Below are positions 24,179-33,668 of a DNA stretch of 64,000 nt, in pieces. Position 1 is the stretch's first letter, and each line of letters starts with the position of its first letter. Made by a program: the position numbers and the translations under genes. The notes under the pieces are model-generated. The model was not told where the DNA came from and did no database searches. It saw only the letters and a list, made by a program, of their open reading frames with translations. This DNA comes from Gammaproteobacteria bacterium (lineage in GTDB: Bacteria; Pseudomonadota; Gammaproteobacteria; Enterobacterales; Permianibacteraceae), in contig JACPFT010000005.1 of NCBI GenBank assembly GCA_016182845.1, positions 124,001 to 188,000 on the forward strand. Direction: 5' to 3'.

Positions 24179-24847
24179 GTGGAGTTTCTGGAGAGCATCG
24201 CCGCCTTGGCGATGCAGCTGATCGATTTCATCCTGCACGTGGACGTGCACCTGGCCGAGTTGTTCCGCGAGTACGGCCTGTGGATCTATGCCATTCTGTT
24301 TCTCATTATCTTCTGCGAAACCGGCCTGGTGGTCACGCCCTTCCTGCCCGGCGACTCCCTGCTCTTCGCCGCCGGCGCCTTGACCGTGGGGACGGGCATC
24401 GAGGCCCATAGCCTGGCGGCCCTGCTGATCGTCGCGGCGGTCCTGGGCGATGCCCTGAACTATTTCATCGGCAAGTATTTCGGCGCCCACTTGTTCAAGA
24501 ACCCGGATTCCCGCTGGTTCAAACGCCAACACCTGGACAAGACCCATGCCTTCTACGAGAAGCATGGCGGCAAGACCATCATCATCGCCCGTTTCGTGCC
24601 CATCGTGCGCACCTTCGCGCCCTTCGTGGCGGGCATGGGCACCATGAGTTACCGGCGCTTCTTCGCCTACAACGTCATCGGCGGCATGGCCTGGGTGCTC
24701 AGTTTCGTCTACGCCGGCCATTTCTTCGGCAACCTGCCCCTGGTGCGCAAGAACTTCACCCTGCTGATCTTCGCCATCATCGGCGTGTCGCTGCTGCCGA
24801 TCGTCATTGAATTCCTGCGCCATCGCCGGGCGCAGGCCGAGGCATGA
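24179..24847 (+). CDS. DedA-family membrane protein
   Basis: A 222-residue polytopic inner-membrane protein with the DedA/VTT domain. [22 protein letters not shown], the acidic and Arg-containing [37 protein letters not shown] and a C-terminal membrane helix match the E. coli YghB/YqjA subgroup, which supports membrane potential and lipid-carrier recycling. It starts with GTG preceded by AAGGGAG. A dedA homologue between pcm and nlpD occurs in several non-enteric gammaproteobacteria. Confidence 0.92.
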   Translation: MEFLESIAALAMQLIDFILHVDVHLAELFREYGLWIYAILFLIIFCETGLVVTPFLPGDSLLFAAGALTVGTGIEAHSLAALLIVAAVLGDALNYFIGKYFGAHLFKNPDSRWFKRQHLDKTHAFYEKHGGKTIIIARFVPIVRTFAPFVAGMGTMSYRRFFAYNVIGGMAWVLSFVYAGHFFGNLPLVRKNFTLLIFAIIGVSLLPIVIEFLRHRRAQAEA

Positions 24848-24850
24848 GGG

Positions 24851-25663
24851 ATGAACGTCATGATTCGTAGTTTTGCTTTGCTGATGGCGCTCAGCTTGCT
24901 CAGCGCCTGCGCTACCAACAAGGCGCCCGCGCCCCTGCGCGGAGAGCCGGCCAAGCCTGAGGTAGCCGGGAGCGCCGAGTCCCAGGCCTATACCGTCAAG
25001 CGCGGCGACACGCTCAATGCCATCGCCTTTCGCTTCGAGCTGTCCGTCCGTGAGTTGGCGCGCCTGAACAACCTGACGAATCCCAACACGATCTACGTCG
25101 GCCAGGTCCTGCGTCTGGGGGAGGGGCGTCCTGTTCCGAGTCGGGGTGAAACGCCGGCGCGCGCCGCCCAGTCGACTGGGAAGAAACCCAGTGCAAGCGC
25201 ATGGAAAAACGTCAAACCACAACCGGTTGTGGTTGAACCCAAGCTGAACACCGACGCCGCGACGGACCTGAATTATGACGACAAAAAACAGGTGACAAAG
25301 TGGATCTGGCCTGCTAATGGTAGGGTCGTAGGCCTTTTTTCCACAGGAGGTGAAGGCAGCAAAGGCATCAATATCGCGGGTACACAGGGTGAACCGGTTT
25401 TGGCCGCCGCCGAGGGTCGCGTGGTGTATAGCGGCAGCGGAGTGCGCGGATATGGCCAGCTCATCATCATCAAGCACAGTAACGAGTTCTTGAGTGCCTA
25501 CGCACATAACAGTCGAATTTATGTGCAAGAGAATCAGATAGTTAAAGCTGGGGAGCGAATTGCCGATATGGGTAGTACCGGCACCGAAACCACCCAGTTG
25601 CACTTCGAGATCCGTTACCGGGAAAAGCCCGTAGACCCCTTGAAGTATCTACCCAGACACTAG
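24851..25663 (+). CDS. nlpD: Murein hydrolase activator lipoprotein NlpD
   Basis: A 270-residue outer-membrane lipoprotein that activates cell-separation amidases such as AmiC. The signal peptide ends in LLSAC, giving a lipidated Cys. A LysM domain ([29 protein letters not shown]) at about 47-90 binds peptidoglycan, and the C-terminal LytM/M23 domain is degenerate: KGINIAG replaces the usual His-x3-Asp metal ligands, as in E. coli NlpD. An alternative ATG lies three codons downstream. Base composition falls in the second half. In relatives a main rpoS promoter lies within nlpD; I could not pinpoint one. Confidence 0.95.
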   Translation: MNVMIRSFALLMALSLLSACATNKAPAPLRGEPAKPEVAGSAESQAYTVKRGDTLNAIAFRFELSVRELARLNNLTNPNTIYVGQVLRLGEGRPVPSRGETPARAAQSTGKKPSASAWKNVKPQPVVVEPKLNTDAATDLNYDDKKQVTKWIWPANGRVVGLFSTGGEGSKGINIAGTQGEPVLAAAEGRVVYSGSGVRGYGQLIIIKHSNEFLSAYAHNSRIYVQENQIVKAGERIADMGSTGTETTQLHFEIRYREKPVDPLKYLPRH

Positions 25664-25777
25664 TTCCCCTAACCGGGCGGCGTCGGGAAGACCGGGCCTA
25701 AGGGTCGGCAAGCAAAAGTCCAAAAGAGCTCCAGACGGAGCATTGCCGTAGATGGCACTATTTGTGGAGACTGCGCT

Positions 25778-26809
25778 ATGACGGACCAATGGGAAGATGA
25801 TGTATGCCTCTACGACGAGGAACTCGTCGCGGAGACGGTGGAAGACGCCGAGGACAGTGAGGATGCGGCCCCGGCAGCGGTGGTGACCGCTGAAGCGGAG
25901 CCCATGGACGCTGAACTCAGCAGCGAAGACGAAAACTTCTTTAACGCCTTGCGTACCGACCGTCACAGCAGTGACAAGGTCATGGACGCCACCCAGATCT
26001 ACCTCTCGGAAATCGGCTTCTCGCCGCTCTTGAGCGCCCAGGAAGAGGTTTATTATGCGCGCCTGGCCCAGAAGGGCGAGGACGCGGCGCGTAAGCGCAT
26101 GATCGAGAGCAACCTGCGTCTGGTGGTGAAGATCGCCCGGCGCTATGTCAATCGCGGCCTGGCCCTCCTCGACCTCATCGAGGAAGGCAATCTCGGCCTC
26201 ATTCGCGCGGTGGAGAAGTTCGATCCGGAACGCGGCTTCCGCTTCTCGACCTACGCGACCTGGTGGATCCGTCAGACCATCGAGCGCGCCATCATGAACC
26301 AGACGCGCACGATCCGCCTGCCCATCCACATCGTCAAGGAACTGAACGTCTATCTGCGCGCATCCCGCGAACTGGCGCAGAAGATGGACCACGATCCCAG
26401 CCCCGAGGAAATTGCCCGGGCCTTGGGGCGACCGGTTCAGGACGTGACACGCATGCTGGGCCTCAACGAGCGCATCACCTCGGTGGACACGCCCATCAAC
26501 TCCGATTCGGACAAGTCCCTGCTGGACACCATCCCCGACGAGAACGACGGCGGTCCGGCCGAGATCCTGCAGGATGCGGATCTCAAGGCGAACATCGAAT
26601 ACTGGCTCTACCAGCTGTCCGACAAACAGCGCGAGGTCCTGGCCCGCCGCTTCGGCCTGCTGCATTTCGAGCCGGCGACCCTGGAGGAGGTGGGTAACGA
26701 GATCGGCCTGACCCGCGAGCGGGTGCGCCAGATCCAGGTCGAGGCTCTGCGGCGCTTGAGGGAGATGTTGGAGAAGCAGGGGCTGTCCATCGAGGCCTTG
26801 TTCCACTAG
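25778..26809 (+). CDS. rpoS: Stationary-phase sigma factor RpoS
   Basis: A 343-residue sigma-38. After an acidic 65-residue N-terminus come region 1.2 ([22 protein letters not shown]), region 2 ([56 protein letters not shown]), region 3 ([19 protein letters not shown]) and region 4 with the helix-turn-helix [24 protein letters not shown]. It directs the general stress response. The 114-base gap from nlpD forms a leader that in relatives pairs with small RNAs; I see no clear structure in it. A strong terminator follows. Confidence 0.97.
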   Translation: MTDQWEDDVCLYDEELVAETVEDAEDSEDAAPAAVVTAEAEPMDAELSSEDENFFNALRTDRHSSDKVMDATQIYLSEIGFSPLLSAQEEVYYARLAQKGEDAARKRMIESNLRLVVKIARRYVNRGLALLDLIEEGNLGLIRAVEKFDPERGFRFSTYATWWIRQTIERAIMNQTRTIRLPIHIVKELNVYLRASRELAQKMDHDPSPEEIARALGRPVQDVTRMLGLNERITSVDTPINSDSDKSLLDTIPDENDGGPAEILQDADLKANIEYWLYQLSDKQREVLARRFGLLHFEPATLEEVGNEIGLTRERVRQIQVEALRRLREMLEKQGLSIEALFH

Positions 26810-26829
26810 CCCGGCGATACCGTGGTGCA

Positions 26830-26860
26830 ACAACGCCGCCTTATGGCGGCGTTGCTATTT
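26830..26860 (+). terminator. Rho-independent terminator of rpoS
   Basis: CAACGCCGCC pairs with GGCGGCGTTG around TTAT (26830-26853), followed by CTATTT. It lies between rpoS and the convergent small secreted-protein gene. Confidence 0.8.
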
Positions 26861-26871
26861 GGGCTTAGGGC

Positions 26872-27282
26872 TTAGCGGCCATCTTCGAAGTTGGCGGTAG
26901 CCGTGAGCGTGGTTTTCGTACCGGTATAGGTGTCAGTAACAACCACGGAGATATTGTAGAAACGGAAGGGGTAAATGGTCTTCACGCACTGCGACGACGT
27001 GCTCGTGCAATTGGTCCATGCATAAGTGTAGCGACCGGCCTGTTCAGAGCCAAAAACCTGGAAAACCGCTTTGGCTGTTTTGGCGTTATAGATTAGGGCG
27101 TCGCAGTAGCCTTCTGCGTATTGGTCATAGGCCGGTGTGTCGACATAGCAAGACAGGGTCAGGCCGTTGCTGGAGCTAATGGAGTTGGCGACAGCGGCGG
27201 AAACCGGTTCCGAGGCCTGGGTCTGATTGCTGATGAGGGAGAGGGCGCCAACCAGGGCCAGGGACGCGAAGTTCTGTTTCAT
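26872..27282 (-). CDS. Small secreted protein of unknown function
   Basis: A 136-residue protein with a clear signal peptide (MKQNFASLALVGALSLISNQTQA, cleavage likely after QA). The mature part is Thr/Ser/Tyr-rich with five Cys residues, four of which could pair (LSCYVD, GYCDAL, WTNCTS, SQCVKT), and ends in alternating short beta-like segments (ITVVVTDTYTG-like). It is not recognised as a family member. ATG 27282 follows AAGGAAC, whereas an in-frame start eight codons upstream lacks signal features. Codon use is less GC-rich than in neighbours, and the upstream 200 bases are AT-rich, which suggests a recently acquired gene. Confidence 0.65.
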   Translation of the reverse strand: MKQNFASLALVGALSLISNQTQASEPVSAAVANSISSSNGLTLSCYVDTPAYDQYAEGYCDALIYNAKTAKAVFQVFGSEQAGRYTYAWTNCTSTSSQCVKTIYPFRFYNISVVVTDTYTGTKTTLTATANFEDGR

Positions 27283-27494
27283 GTTTTTTTGTTCCTTAAC
27301 AATCAAGTGATGACGGGGTTTAAAGGACGCTAGCGCGATTCCGTCCTATGCGCTAACGACTACTCCGTGACTTACCACGTGAACGAATACAGCCTGCGGG
27401 ACGATACGTATTTTCCGAAATGAACGATGTGAACCAGTTCTCGGTATCTGTTCCTTTCACAATTTGTAAATTTTTGCAACTAATTGAAATTAGA

Positions 27495-29708
27495 CTAGTT
27501 CTTCAACTCCCGATCGAAGAAGCGCAGCATGCCGTGCAGCACGTGGTTTTGCGTGCTTTCTCCCCAGAGCGAATGCTTGGCGCCGGGATAGGTCATCAGG
27601 TCGAAGGGCTTTTCGGCTTCCTGCAGGGCCTTCATCAGCTTGGTGGAGTGGGTGAACAGCACGTTGTCGTCGGCCATGCCGTGGATGAGCAGCAGGGGCT
27701 TGTTCAGCTTCTTCACATAGGGGAAGACGCTGCTGGCCTCGTAGGCATCGCCGTGCTGCTTGGGGTTATCCATGTAGCGTTCGGTGTAATGGGTGTCGTA
27801 GAGCTCCCATTGGGTGACCGGGGCGCCGGACACGCCGGCGGCGAACAGCTCCGGTTCCTTCATGAGCAGCATCAGGGTCATGTAACCGCCGTAGGAATGG
27901 CCGGTGACGCCGATGCGCGCGCCGTCCACATAGGGCAGGCTCTTGAGGAACTCGACGCCCCGCTTCTGGTCCGCGATCTCGGCCCGGCCCATGTTGCGGA
28001 GCAACACATTCTCGAAGGCAGTGCCGCGATGCTCGGAGCCGCGGTTGTCCAGGCTGAAGACGAGATAGCCCTGCTGGACCAGGAACTGGTGCCAATAGGC
28101 GCCGCGCGACCCCCAAGTCTTCTGCACGCGCTGGGCGCCGGGGCCGCCGTAGACGTCGACGATCACCGGGTACTTCTTGCCTGGCTCCAGCTTCGCCGGT
28201 TTGTACAGGCGGTAGTAGAGATCCTGGCCGTCCTCGGCCTTGAGCGTGCCGAATTCCGGGACCGTGTGGGCCTTGGCGTAAGGCGCGTAAGGATGGGCTG
28301 CATCCAGCCGGTTTTCCTCCAGCCAGGTCAGTCGAGTGCCGCTGTTGTCATGCAGGCTGACCCGGGGCGGGGTCTGGGGATTGGAGAACTTGTCGATGAA
28401 GACCTGGGCATTCTTGGCCATGCTGATGGCATGCCAGCCTTCGCCCGTGGTCAGCTTGTGCAAGTCGCCGCCGGCCAGGGGCGCGCGGTAGAGATGCAGT
28501 TCCAGGGGCGAGTCGGCGTAGCCGTCGAAATAGACCTGGCCGGCCTTCTCGTCCACGGCTTGCACGCCGGCCACTTCCCAGTCGCCGCTGGTCAGCTGCC
28601 GCAGCGCCTTGCCCTGGTAGTCCACCAGGTAGAGATGCTTGTAGCCGCTGCGTTCCGAGCCCCAGATAAAGGCCTGCTGGTCTTTCAGGAAGCGCAGATC
28701 GTCGTTGAGATTGACCCAGGTCGTGGCGGTCTCGCTGAGCACGAGCCGGCTCTTGCCGGTCTCGCGGTCGGCGAAGAGCAGGTCCAGGCGGCGCTGATCG
28801 CGGCTCTGGCGCTGCACGGCCACGGTCCGGTGGTCGGGCAGCCAGTCGACGCGGGCCAGGTAGATGTCCGGGTCCTGGCCCAGATCCAGCCACTGCGCCT
28901 CGCCGCCGCTCACGGCGACCACGCCCAGCTGCACGCGCACATTGGGCGTGCCGGCGCTGGGATAGCGCTGGCGGAAGGTCTTGAAGCCATCGGCATCGAT
29001 CTCGTAGCGCTCGACGATGTCCACCGGGCTCTCGTCGATGCGTGCGAAGGCGATGTGTTCCTCGTCGCCGGCCCACCAATAGCCGGTCATGCGGCCCATT
29101 TCCTCCTGGGCGACGAACTCGGCCATGCCGTTCTTGATGTCGCCCTTGCCGTCCGTGGTCAGGGCACGGGTCTTGCCGCTCGCCAAGTCCATGACATGGA
29201 GGTTCTGGTCGCGCACGAAGCTTAAGTAACGGCCCTTGGGCGAGAACTTGGGATCGGTGACGAAACCCTCGCCCTGGGTGAGCTGGCGCACTTCATGCCC
29301 CGGCTTGGCCTTCAGATCGTAGAGATAGAGCTCGCCGTTGAGGGGGAAGAGCAGCTTGTCGCCGGCCTCGGACCAGAAGTATTCGCTGATGCCCTGGGCG
29401 AACAGGCGGGCGCGCTCGCGTCGGGCTTTTTCCTCGTCGGAGAGTTGCTCGTTCGGCGCCAGTTTCTTGCTATCGACCAACAGGTGATGGCGCTGGGCCT
29501 TCAGGTTGTATTCCCAGAGGTCGTACTGGTTGGCGTTGTCGGCCTTGCCTTGCAAATAAGTGACCCGGCTGCCATCCGGGGACAGAGACAGGGCGCGCGG
29601 CGCCTTGCCGTCCAGACTGGGGGCGGCGTTGATGCGTTCTATGGTCAGCGGTTCGGCGGCGACGGACATGGCGGCTCCGGCAAGCAGTAACAGACTCAAT
29701 AGCTTCAT
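27495..29708 (-). CDS. Dipeptidyl-peptidase IV family serine peptidase (S9B), exported
   Basis: A 737-residue protein with an N-terminal signal peptide (MKLLSLLLLAGAAMSVAAEP). Residues 40-470 form the DPP-IV-type beta-propeller, including FVAQEEMGRMTGYWW with the paired Glu that bind the substrate N-terminus. The C-terminal alpha/beta hydrolase carries the nucleophile in GHSYGGY, Asp in HGMADDNV and His in GAKHSLW. It would remove X-Pro (or similar) dipeptides from periplasmic or imported peptides. It is monocistronic in appearance, with 116 bases to the next gene on the same strand. Confidence 0.93.
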   Translation of the reverse strand: MKLLSLLLLAGAAMSVAAEPLTIERINAAPSLDGKAPRALSLSPDGSRVTYLQGKADNANQYDLWEYNLKAQRHHLLVDSKKLAPNEQLSDEEKARRERARLFAQGISEYFWSEAGDKLLFPLNGELYLYDLKAKPGHEVRQLTQGEGFVTDPKFSPKGRYLSFVRDQNLHVMDLASGKTRALTTDGKGDIKNGMAEFVAQEEMGRMTGYWWAGDEEHIAFARIDESPVDIVERYEIDADGFKTFRQRYPSAGTPNVRVQLGVVAVSGGEAQWLDLGQDPDIYLARVDWLPDHRTVAVQRQSRDQRRLDLLFADRETGKSRLVLSETATTWVNLNDDLRFLKDQQAFIWGSERSGYKHLYLVDYQGKALRQLTSGDWEVAGVQAVDEKAGQVYFDGYADSPLELHLYRAPLAGGDLHKLTTGEGWHAISMAKNAQVFIDKFSNPQTPPRVSLHDNSGTRLTWLEENRLDAAHPYAPYAKAHTVPEFGTLKAEDGQDLYYRLYKPAKLEPGKKYPVIVDVYGGPGAQRVQKTWGSRGAYWHQFLVQQGYLVFSLDNRGSEHRGTAFENVLLRNMGRAEIADQKRGVEFLKSLPYVDGARIGVTGHSYGGYMTLMLLMKEPELFAAGVSGAPVTQWELYDTHYTERYMDNPKQHGDAYEASSVFPYVKKLNKPLLLIHGMADDNVLFTHSTKLMKALQEAEKPFDLMTYPGAKHSLWGESTQNHVLHGMLRFFDRELKN

Positions 29709-29824
29709 TCCAGGAATTCCCGACGGGTTGGCACAAGCCTGCCAGTGTAGCCAGGCGGACGGGTAAAGGAGAGGCGCGTCGCCCTGCCATGGGCATGGGA
29801 ATTTGCCAAGTTTGCCGCCCGGGT

Positions 29825-30763
29825 CTAGTCGAGGCGCAGGTCGTCGAAAAACACGCAGGTTTCTCGGGCGAGGCGCAGCGGCGTGAACCAGCGCAGGTGA
29901 TGGATGCGCGCGGCATCCATGCGCCGGCCCCCCGGGGTTTGCAGGACCTTGTCCAGATCGAGGCGGAAGGCGTTCCAGCCGGGTTTGAGCATCAGCGAGG
30001 CGTGGTAGCGATCGTTGTAGGCATAGCCGCGCCGCTTATGCTCCAGATCGTCGATACGCAGGACCAGGCGCAGGGGCTGGCCGCCGGGCAGGTAGACGCG
30101 GTAGCTCAAGGTCCGATAGCCGCGCCAGTCCACCGGGAAGTAACGCAGGCTGGCTCCGGCCCAGAACTGGCCGGGAGCGATGCAGGTTTTCAGGGCCGGG
30201 TCGTCGCTGCCGGGCGGGGGCAGGCGCTCGGCGCGATCCCAGCGGCCGGCCTCGAAGGGCTGGCGACCATCGGCCAGGATCGGGAAGTCGTCGCGCTGGG
30301 CCTGTTCATCGGCATGGTAGGCCAGCCAGGGCAGAGGCAGGGCGAGAGCCAAGCAGGCGGCGGCGAAGGCGGAAGCTCGGCGCGTGGCGGCGCGCGGGGC
30401 CTGGCGGCTGAGCTGCAGCCATTCGCAGAGCAGGGCGCCCGTGACGTCCAGGCCTACATCGCGCCAGGAGGCTTCGCGGCCGATCTGGCGCTGCAGCCAC
30501 TCGCTGGCGATGCCGAAGGCCAGGCCGGCGGCGAGCGCTAGGGCGATGCGCCAGAGCGGGCGCAGACGGTTCAGGGGAGGATGCAGCAGATGCAGGCCCA
30601 GCACGAGGCCTGCGCCGATCAGCACATGGCCCAGGTCCCAGAGATAGTGCTGGCTGCGCAAGGGCAGGGGATCGCCGGCATCGCCGAACAGGGCAAAGCC
30701 GGCGATGGCGGCGGCCAGGAAGGCCAGGGCCAGGCGAGTCTTGAGGTTAAGCCCGGCGAACAT
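29825..30763 (-). CDS. VanZ-like membrane protein with C-terminal extracytoplasmic domain
   Basis: A 312-residue protein. Residues 1-130 form a VanZ-like four-helix domain (YLWDLGHVLIGAGLVLGLHLL, GIASEWLQRQIGREASWRDVGLDVTGALL), with a further helix at about 132-148. The remaining 160 residues are a soluble, probably periplasmic beta domain with CIAPGQFWAGASLRY, LSYRVYLPGGQPLRLVLRIDD and WNAFRLDLDKV, reminiscent of carbohydrate-binding sandwiches. Its start overlaps the bolA stop by four bases (ATGA), so it is the last gene of yciB-yciI-bolA. The function is unknown. Confidence 0.75.
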   Translation of the reverse strand: MFAGLNLKTRLALAFLAAAIAGFALFGDAGDPLPLRSQHYLWDLGHVLIGAGLVLGLHLLHPPLNRLRPLWRIALALAAGLAFGIASEWLQRQIGREASWRDVGLDVTGALLCEWLQLSRQAPRAATRRASAFAAACLALALPLPWLAYHADEQAQRDDFPILADGRQPFEAGRWDRAERLPPPGSDDPALKTCIAPGQFWAGASLRYFPVDWRGYRTLSYRVYLPGGQPLRLVLRIDDLEHKRRGYAYNDRYHASLMLKPGWNAFRLDLDKVLQTPGGRRMDAARIHHLRWFTPLRLARETCVFFDDLRLD

Positions 30764-31041
30764 CAGTCCGGGGCTTTGGCCTGGATGGACAGGGCGTGGA
30801 TTTCCGGGCCCATGAGCTCGGCCAGGGCGGCGTAGACCAGCTGATGGCAGGCGAGGGGACGCTTGCCGCGGAAGGCCTCGGCGACGATACGCACGGTGTA
30901 ATGCCCGGCGCCGCCGGCCGCGCCGGCATGGCCGACATGGTGGTGGCTGTCGTCGATGATGCTGAGGGCGCTGGGCGTCAGTGCCGTTTCCAGCAACTCG
31001 CGCATGCGTGCCACGCGCACCGGATTGAGGATTTCGTTCAT
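30763..31041 (-). CDS. BolA-family protein
   Basis: A 92-residue BolA/IbaG-like protein. [51 protein letters not shown] and the C-terminal [11 protein letters not shown] are typical. The conserved His in the [10 protein letters not shown] motif can ligate a [2Fe-2S] cluster shared with a monothiol glutaredoxin. It overlaps the preceding yciI stop and the following VanZ-like start, each by four bases, so the operon is translationally coupled. The link with yciB and yciI recurs in many proteobacteria. Confidence 0.9.
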   Translation of the reverse strand: MNEILNPVRVARMRELLETALTPSALSIIDDSHHHVGHAGAAGGAGHYTVRIVAEAFRGKRPLACHQLVYAALAELMGPEIHALSIQAKAPD

Positions 31042-31337
31042 GGCAGGACTTTCAGGAAGGGCTTGACCGTAACCCGGGCATAGACGCCGCCGGACTGGTA
31101 AGGGTCGGCGGCGGCCCAAGCTTCGGCGGCGTCCAAGCTGTCGAACTCGGCCACCACCAGGCTGCCGCTGAAGCCGGCCGGGCCGGGATCCGGGCTGTCG
31201 ATGGCGGGGTGCGGTCCGGCCAGCAGCAAACGGCCGTCCTCTTTCAGGGCATGGAGCCGCGCCAGATGGGCCGGGCGGTTTGCCTTGCGATTTTCCAGGG
31301 AGTTCGGGTGATCTTCGGCGATGATGGCGTAGAACAT
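31038..31337 (-). CDS. yciI: YciI-like protein
   Basis: A 99-residue ferredoxin-fold protein. [31 protein letters not shown] contains the conserved His-Asp pair of the YciI family and is followed by [14 protein letters not shown] and [22 protein letters not shown]. The biochemical role is unsettled; family members resemble EthD and muconolactone isomerase folds. The start overlaps the yciB stop by one base (TAATG), and the stop overlaps bolA. Confidence 0.9.
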   Translation of the reverse strand: MFYAIIAEDHPNSLENRKANRPAHLARLHALKEDGRLLLAGPHPAIDSPDPGPAGFSGSLVVAEFDSLDAAEAWAAADPYQSGGVYARVTVKPFLKVLP

Positions 31338-31888
31338 TAGTGGCTTTCCTTTTCGGCCGGGCCTTCTTCGGGCATATGCTTGGCCATGTAGAAGCCGCTG
31401 GCGATGACCATCAGCAGGTTGGCGCCGGTCAGGCCCCAGACCTTGAAGGAGACCCAGGCTTCGGTGCTCATGTTGTAGATGAAATAGATGTTGGCGGTGC
31501 CCAAGATCAGGAAGGACAGGCCCCAGGCCAGGTTGATACGGTTCCAGACGCGGTCGGGCAGCTGGATTTCCTTGCCCAGGAGCTCCTTGAGCATGAACTT
31601 CCCGAACAACGGGCCTAGCAGGAAGATGCCGGCCAGCAGCCATTCCACCAGGGTGACCTTCCACTTGAGGAAGGCCTCGTCGCGCAGGACCAGGGTGAGC
31701 GTGCCGAACACCAGGGCGAAGCCCAGCACGACCACGGGCATGGTCTCCAGCTTGCGCTGGCTGAACCAGAGGTAGGCGACTTGCAGGGCCGAGGCCACCA
31801 TGAGCACGGCGGTCGCGGTATAGATATCGGTCAGTTTGTAGCTGAGGAAGAAGGCGAGTAGCGGCAGGAAATCGATCAATAGCTTCAT
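31337..31888 (-). CDS. yciB: Inner-membrane septation protein A (YciB)
   Basis: A 183-residue protein with five predicted membrane helices. The N-terminal [47 protein letters not shown] and the C-terminal [26 protein letters not shown] are family hallmarks. YciB contributes to envelope and septum synthesis in E. coli and interacts with elongation and division proteins. It is the first gene of yciB-yciI-bolA-vanZ-like. Confidence 0.93.
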   Translation of the reverse strand: MKLLIDFLPLLAFFLSYKLTDIYTATAVLMVASALQVAYLWFSQRKLETMPVVVLGFALVFGTLTLVLRDEAFLKWKVTLVEWLLAGIFLLGPLFGKFMLKELLGKEIQLPDRVWNRINLAWGLSFLILGTANIYFIYNMSTEAWVSFKVWGLTGANLLMVIASGFYMAKHMPEEGPAEKESH

Positions 31889-32012
31889 GGGGCGTATCCG
31901 GCGGAGCTGTGCCGCTGCGAGGTGGCTCGAGTTTAGCGCGATTCGCCGCGTCGCGTCATGCCCGGGCTGGCAGGCATTTCGGCGGCCATGGCGCTTTTCC
32001 GGTAAGCTTGTG
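31889..32012. other. Intergenic stretch between divergent genes
   Basis: This lies upstream of yciB on one strand and of RNase AM on the other. No gene or clear promoter could be assigned. The following 160 bases are a mobile-repeat-like element, so the whole gene-free gap is 303 bases. Confidence 0.4.
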
Positions 32013-32173
32013 CTAAGGAAGCTCTGAATAAGTCAGAGCTTCCGCCGGCCAGGGATGGCCGGCCCGCGAATCAAGCACGTAAGTGATTGATTTGGCGTGA
32101 GCGAAGTACGGACATGTGCCGGACTTCGCGACTGAAAAAGTCCAAGGAGGGACTTTTTCAGAGGTTACCTAAG
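32013..32173. repeat. MITE-like element upstream of RNase AM
   Basis: The ends are imperfect inverted copies: CTAAGGAAGCTCTGAATAAG on the left and CTTAGGTAACCTCTGAAAAA when the right end is read backwards. Each end also forms its own hairpin (GGAAGCTCTGA/TCAGAGCTTCC at 32017-32043; CTGAAAAAGTCC/GGACTTTTTCAG at 32132-32161). There is no open frame. It lies just before the rnm start and must be part of its leader or promoter region. Confidence 0.65.
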
Positions 32174-32191
32174 TGTTTGAAGAGATTGCTC

Positions 32192-33022
32192 ATGTCCCTC
32201 CGTTACGATCTGCATTGCCATAGCCTGATCTCCGACGGCTTCCTGAGCCCCGAGGCGCTGGTGGCGCGTGCGGTCGAGAAGGGCGTGGATGTCCTGGCGC
32301 TGACGGATCATGACTGCACGGCCGGCCTAGGCCGGGCGCGGGCGGCGGCGGGCGAGGGCCTGCGCCTGGTCAATGGCGTGGAGATTTCGGCACGCTGGGC
32401 CGAGCGCGAGCTGCATATCGTGGGTCTGGGCATAGACCCCGAGCAGGCGGACCTGGCCCAGGGTCTGGCGGCGCAGCGGGGGCGCCGGCGCGAGCGGGCC
32501 GAGGAGATGGGGCGGAGGCTGCTAAAGCTGGGCGTCGCCGATGCTTACGAAGGCGTCGTTGCCTATGGCGCCGAGAGTCTGGGGCGCGGCCATTTCGTGC
32601 AGTTCCTGGTGGCGCAGGGCCATGCCAAGGACAATGCCCAGGTCTTCAAGCGCTTCATCGGCAAGGGCTGCACCGGTTATGTGCCGGGCCAGTGGATGAG
32701 CCTGGAGCAGGCGGTGAGCCTGATCCGGGGCGCCGGCGGGCTGCCGGTCCTGGCCCATCCGGGGCGCTACAAGTTCAGCAACGGCAAGCTGAAGGCCTTG
32801 ATCGGCGAGTTCGCCGAGCTGGGCGGGGCCGGCGTCGAACTGGCCTACCCCAACCAGCAGGCCGGCGAGGCCGAGCGCCTGGGCCGGGTCTGTCAGGAGC
32901 TCAAGCTGGCCGGTTCGGCCGGTTCGGATTTCCACGGACCCATGCCCTGGACCGAGCTAGGGCGGGTGCGGCCGCTGCCGGCAGGCGTGGAGCCGGTGTG
33001 GGAGCGGTTAAACGGACGATAA
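32192..33022 (+). CDS. rnm: PHP-domain exoribonuclease RNase AM
   Basis: A 276-residue PHP-family metallophosphoesterase. YDLHCHSLISDGFLSPEALV and LALTDHDCTAGL provide the first metal His/Asp ligands, and GLPVLAHPGRY and SAGSDFHGP the later ones. The E. coli homologue (formerly TrpH/YciV) is a 5'-3' exoribonuclease that trims rRNA 5' ends and degrades short oligonucleotides. ATG 32192 begins the conserved N-terminus; an earlier in-frame start would read through the upstream repeat. It is followed at 16 bases by yciO, as in E. coli. Confidence 0.9.
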   Translation: MSLRYDLHCHSLISDGFLSPEALVARAVEKGVDVLALTDHDCTAGLGRARAAAGEGLRLVNGVEISARWAERELHIVGLGIDPEQADLAQGLAAQRGRRRERAEEMGRRLLKLGVADAYEGVVAYGAESLGRGHFVQFLVAQGHAKDNAQVFKRFIGKGCTGYVPGQWMSLEQAVSLIRGAGGLPVLAHPGRYKFSNGKLKALIGEFAELGGAGVELAYPNQQAGEAERLGRVCQELKLAGSAGSDFHGPMPWTELGRVRPLPAGVEPVWERLNGR

Positions 33023-33038
33023 CAACACAAGGATTCCC

Positions 33039-33662
33039 ATGAGCCAATATTTTCAGCTGCACCCCGACAACCCCCAGACCCGCCTCATCAAGCAGGCCGT
33101 GGACATCGTGCGCAAGGGCGGGCTCATCGTCTATCCCACGGATTCCGGTTATGCCCTGGGCTGCCATCTGGGCGACAAGAATGCCCAGGACCGGATGCGC
33201 CGCCTGCGCGATCTGGATGAGAAGCATCATTTCACCCTGATGTGCAAGGACTTGTCCGAGCTCTCGATCTACGCCCGGGTGGAGAATTCCACGGTGTTCC
33301 GCCTGCTCAAGAACAATACGCCCGGGCCTTACACCTTCATCCTGAAGGCCACCCTGGAAGTGCCGCGCCGGCTGATGAATCCCAAGCGCAAGACCCTGGG
33401 CCTGCGCGTGCCGGACAACCGCATCGCCCTGGATCTCCTGGAGGCCCTGGGCGAGCCCCTGCTGTCCTCCAGTCTGATCCTTCCCGGCGAAACCGAGACC
33501 ATGACCGACCCGGAGGCGGTGCGCGATAGCGTCGGGCATCAGCTCGACCTCATTATCGACGGCGGCTTCTGCGGCACCGAGCCGACGACCGTCGTGGATT
33601 TGACCGAAGGGTTTCCGGAGATCCTGCGCCAGGGCAAGGGCGCCCCCGAGCCCTTCTTATAA
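33039..33662 (+). CDS. yciO: YciO/Sua5-family protein
   Basis: A 207-residue protein of the Sua5/YciO/YrdC superfamily. GGLIVYPTDSGYALGCHLGDKNA, RLRDLDEKHHFTLMCKDLSEL, PGPYTFILKAT and the terminal EPTTVVDLTEG are typical of YciO. Relatives such as TsaC make threonylcarbamoyl-AMP for tRNA t6A; YciO has a related but less certain role. The pairing with rnm is conserved. An SDR gene begins seven bases downstream. Confidence 0.9.
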   Translation: MSQYFQLHPDNPQTRLIKQAVDIVRKGGLIVYPTDSGYALGCHLGDKNAQDRMRRLRDLDEKHHFTLMCKDLSELSIYARVENSTVFRLLKNNTPGPYTFILKATLEVPRRLMNPKRKTLGLRVPDNRIALDLLEALGEPLLSSSLILPGETETMTDPEAVRDSVGHQLDLIIDGGFCGTEPTTVVDLTEGFPEILRQGKGAPEPFL

Positions 33663-33668
33663 GGAAGC

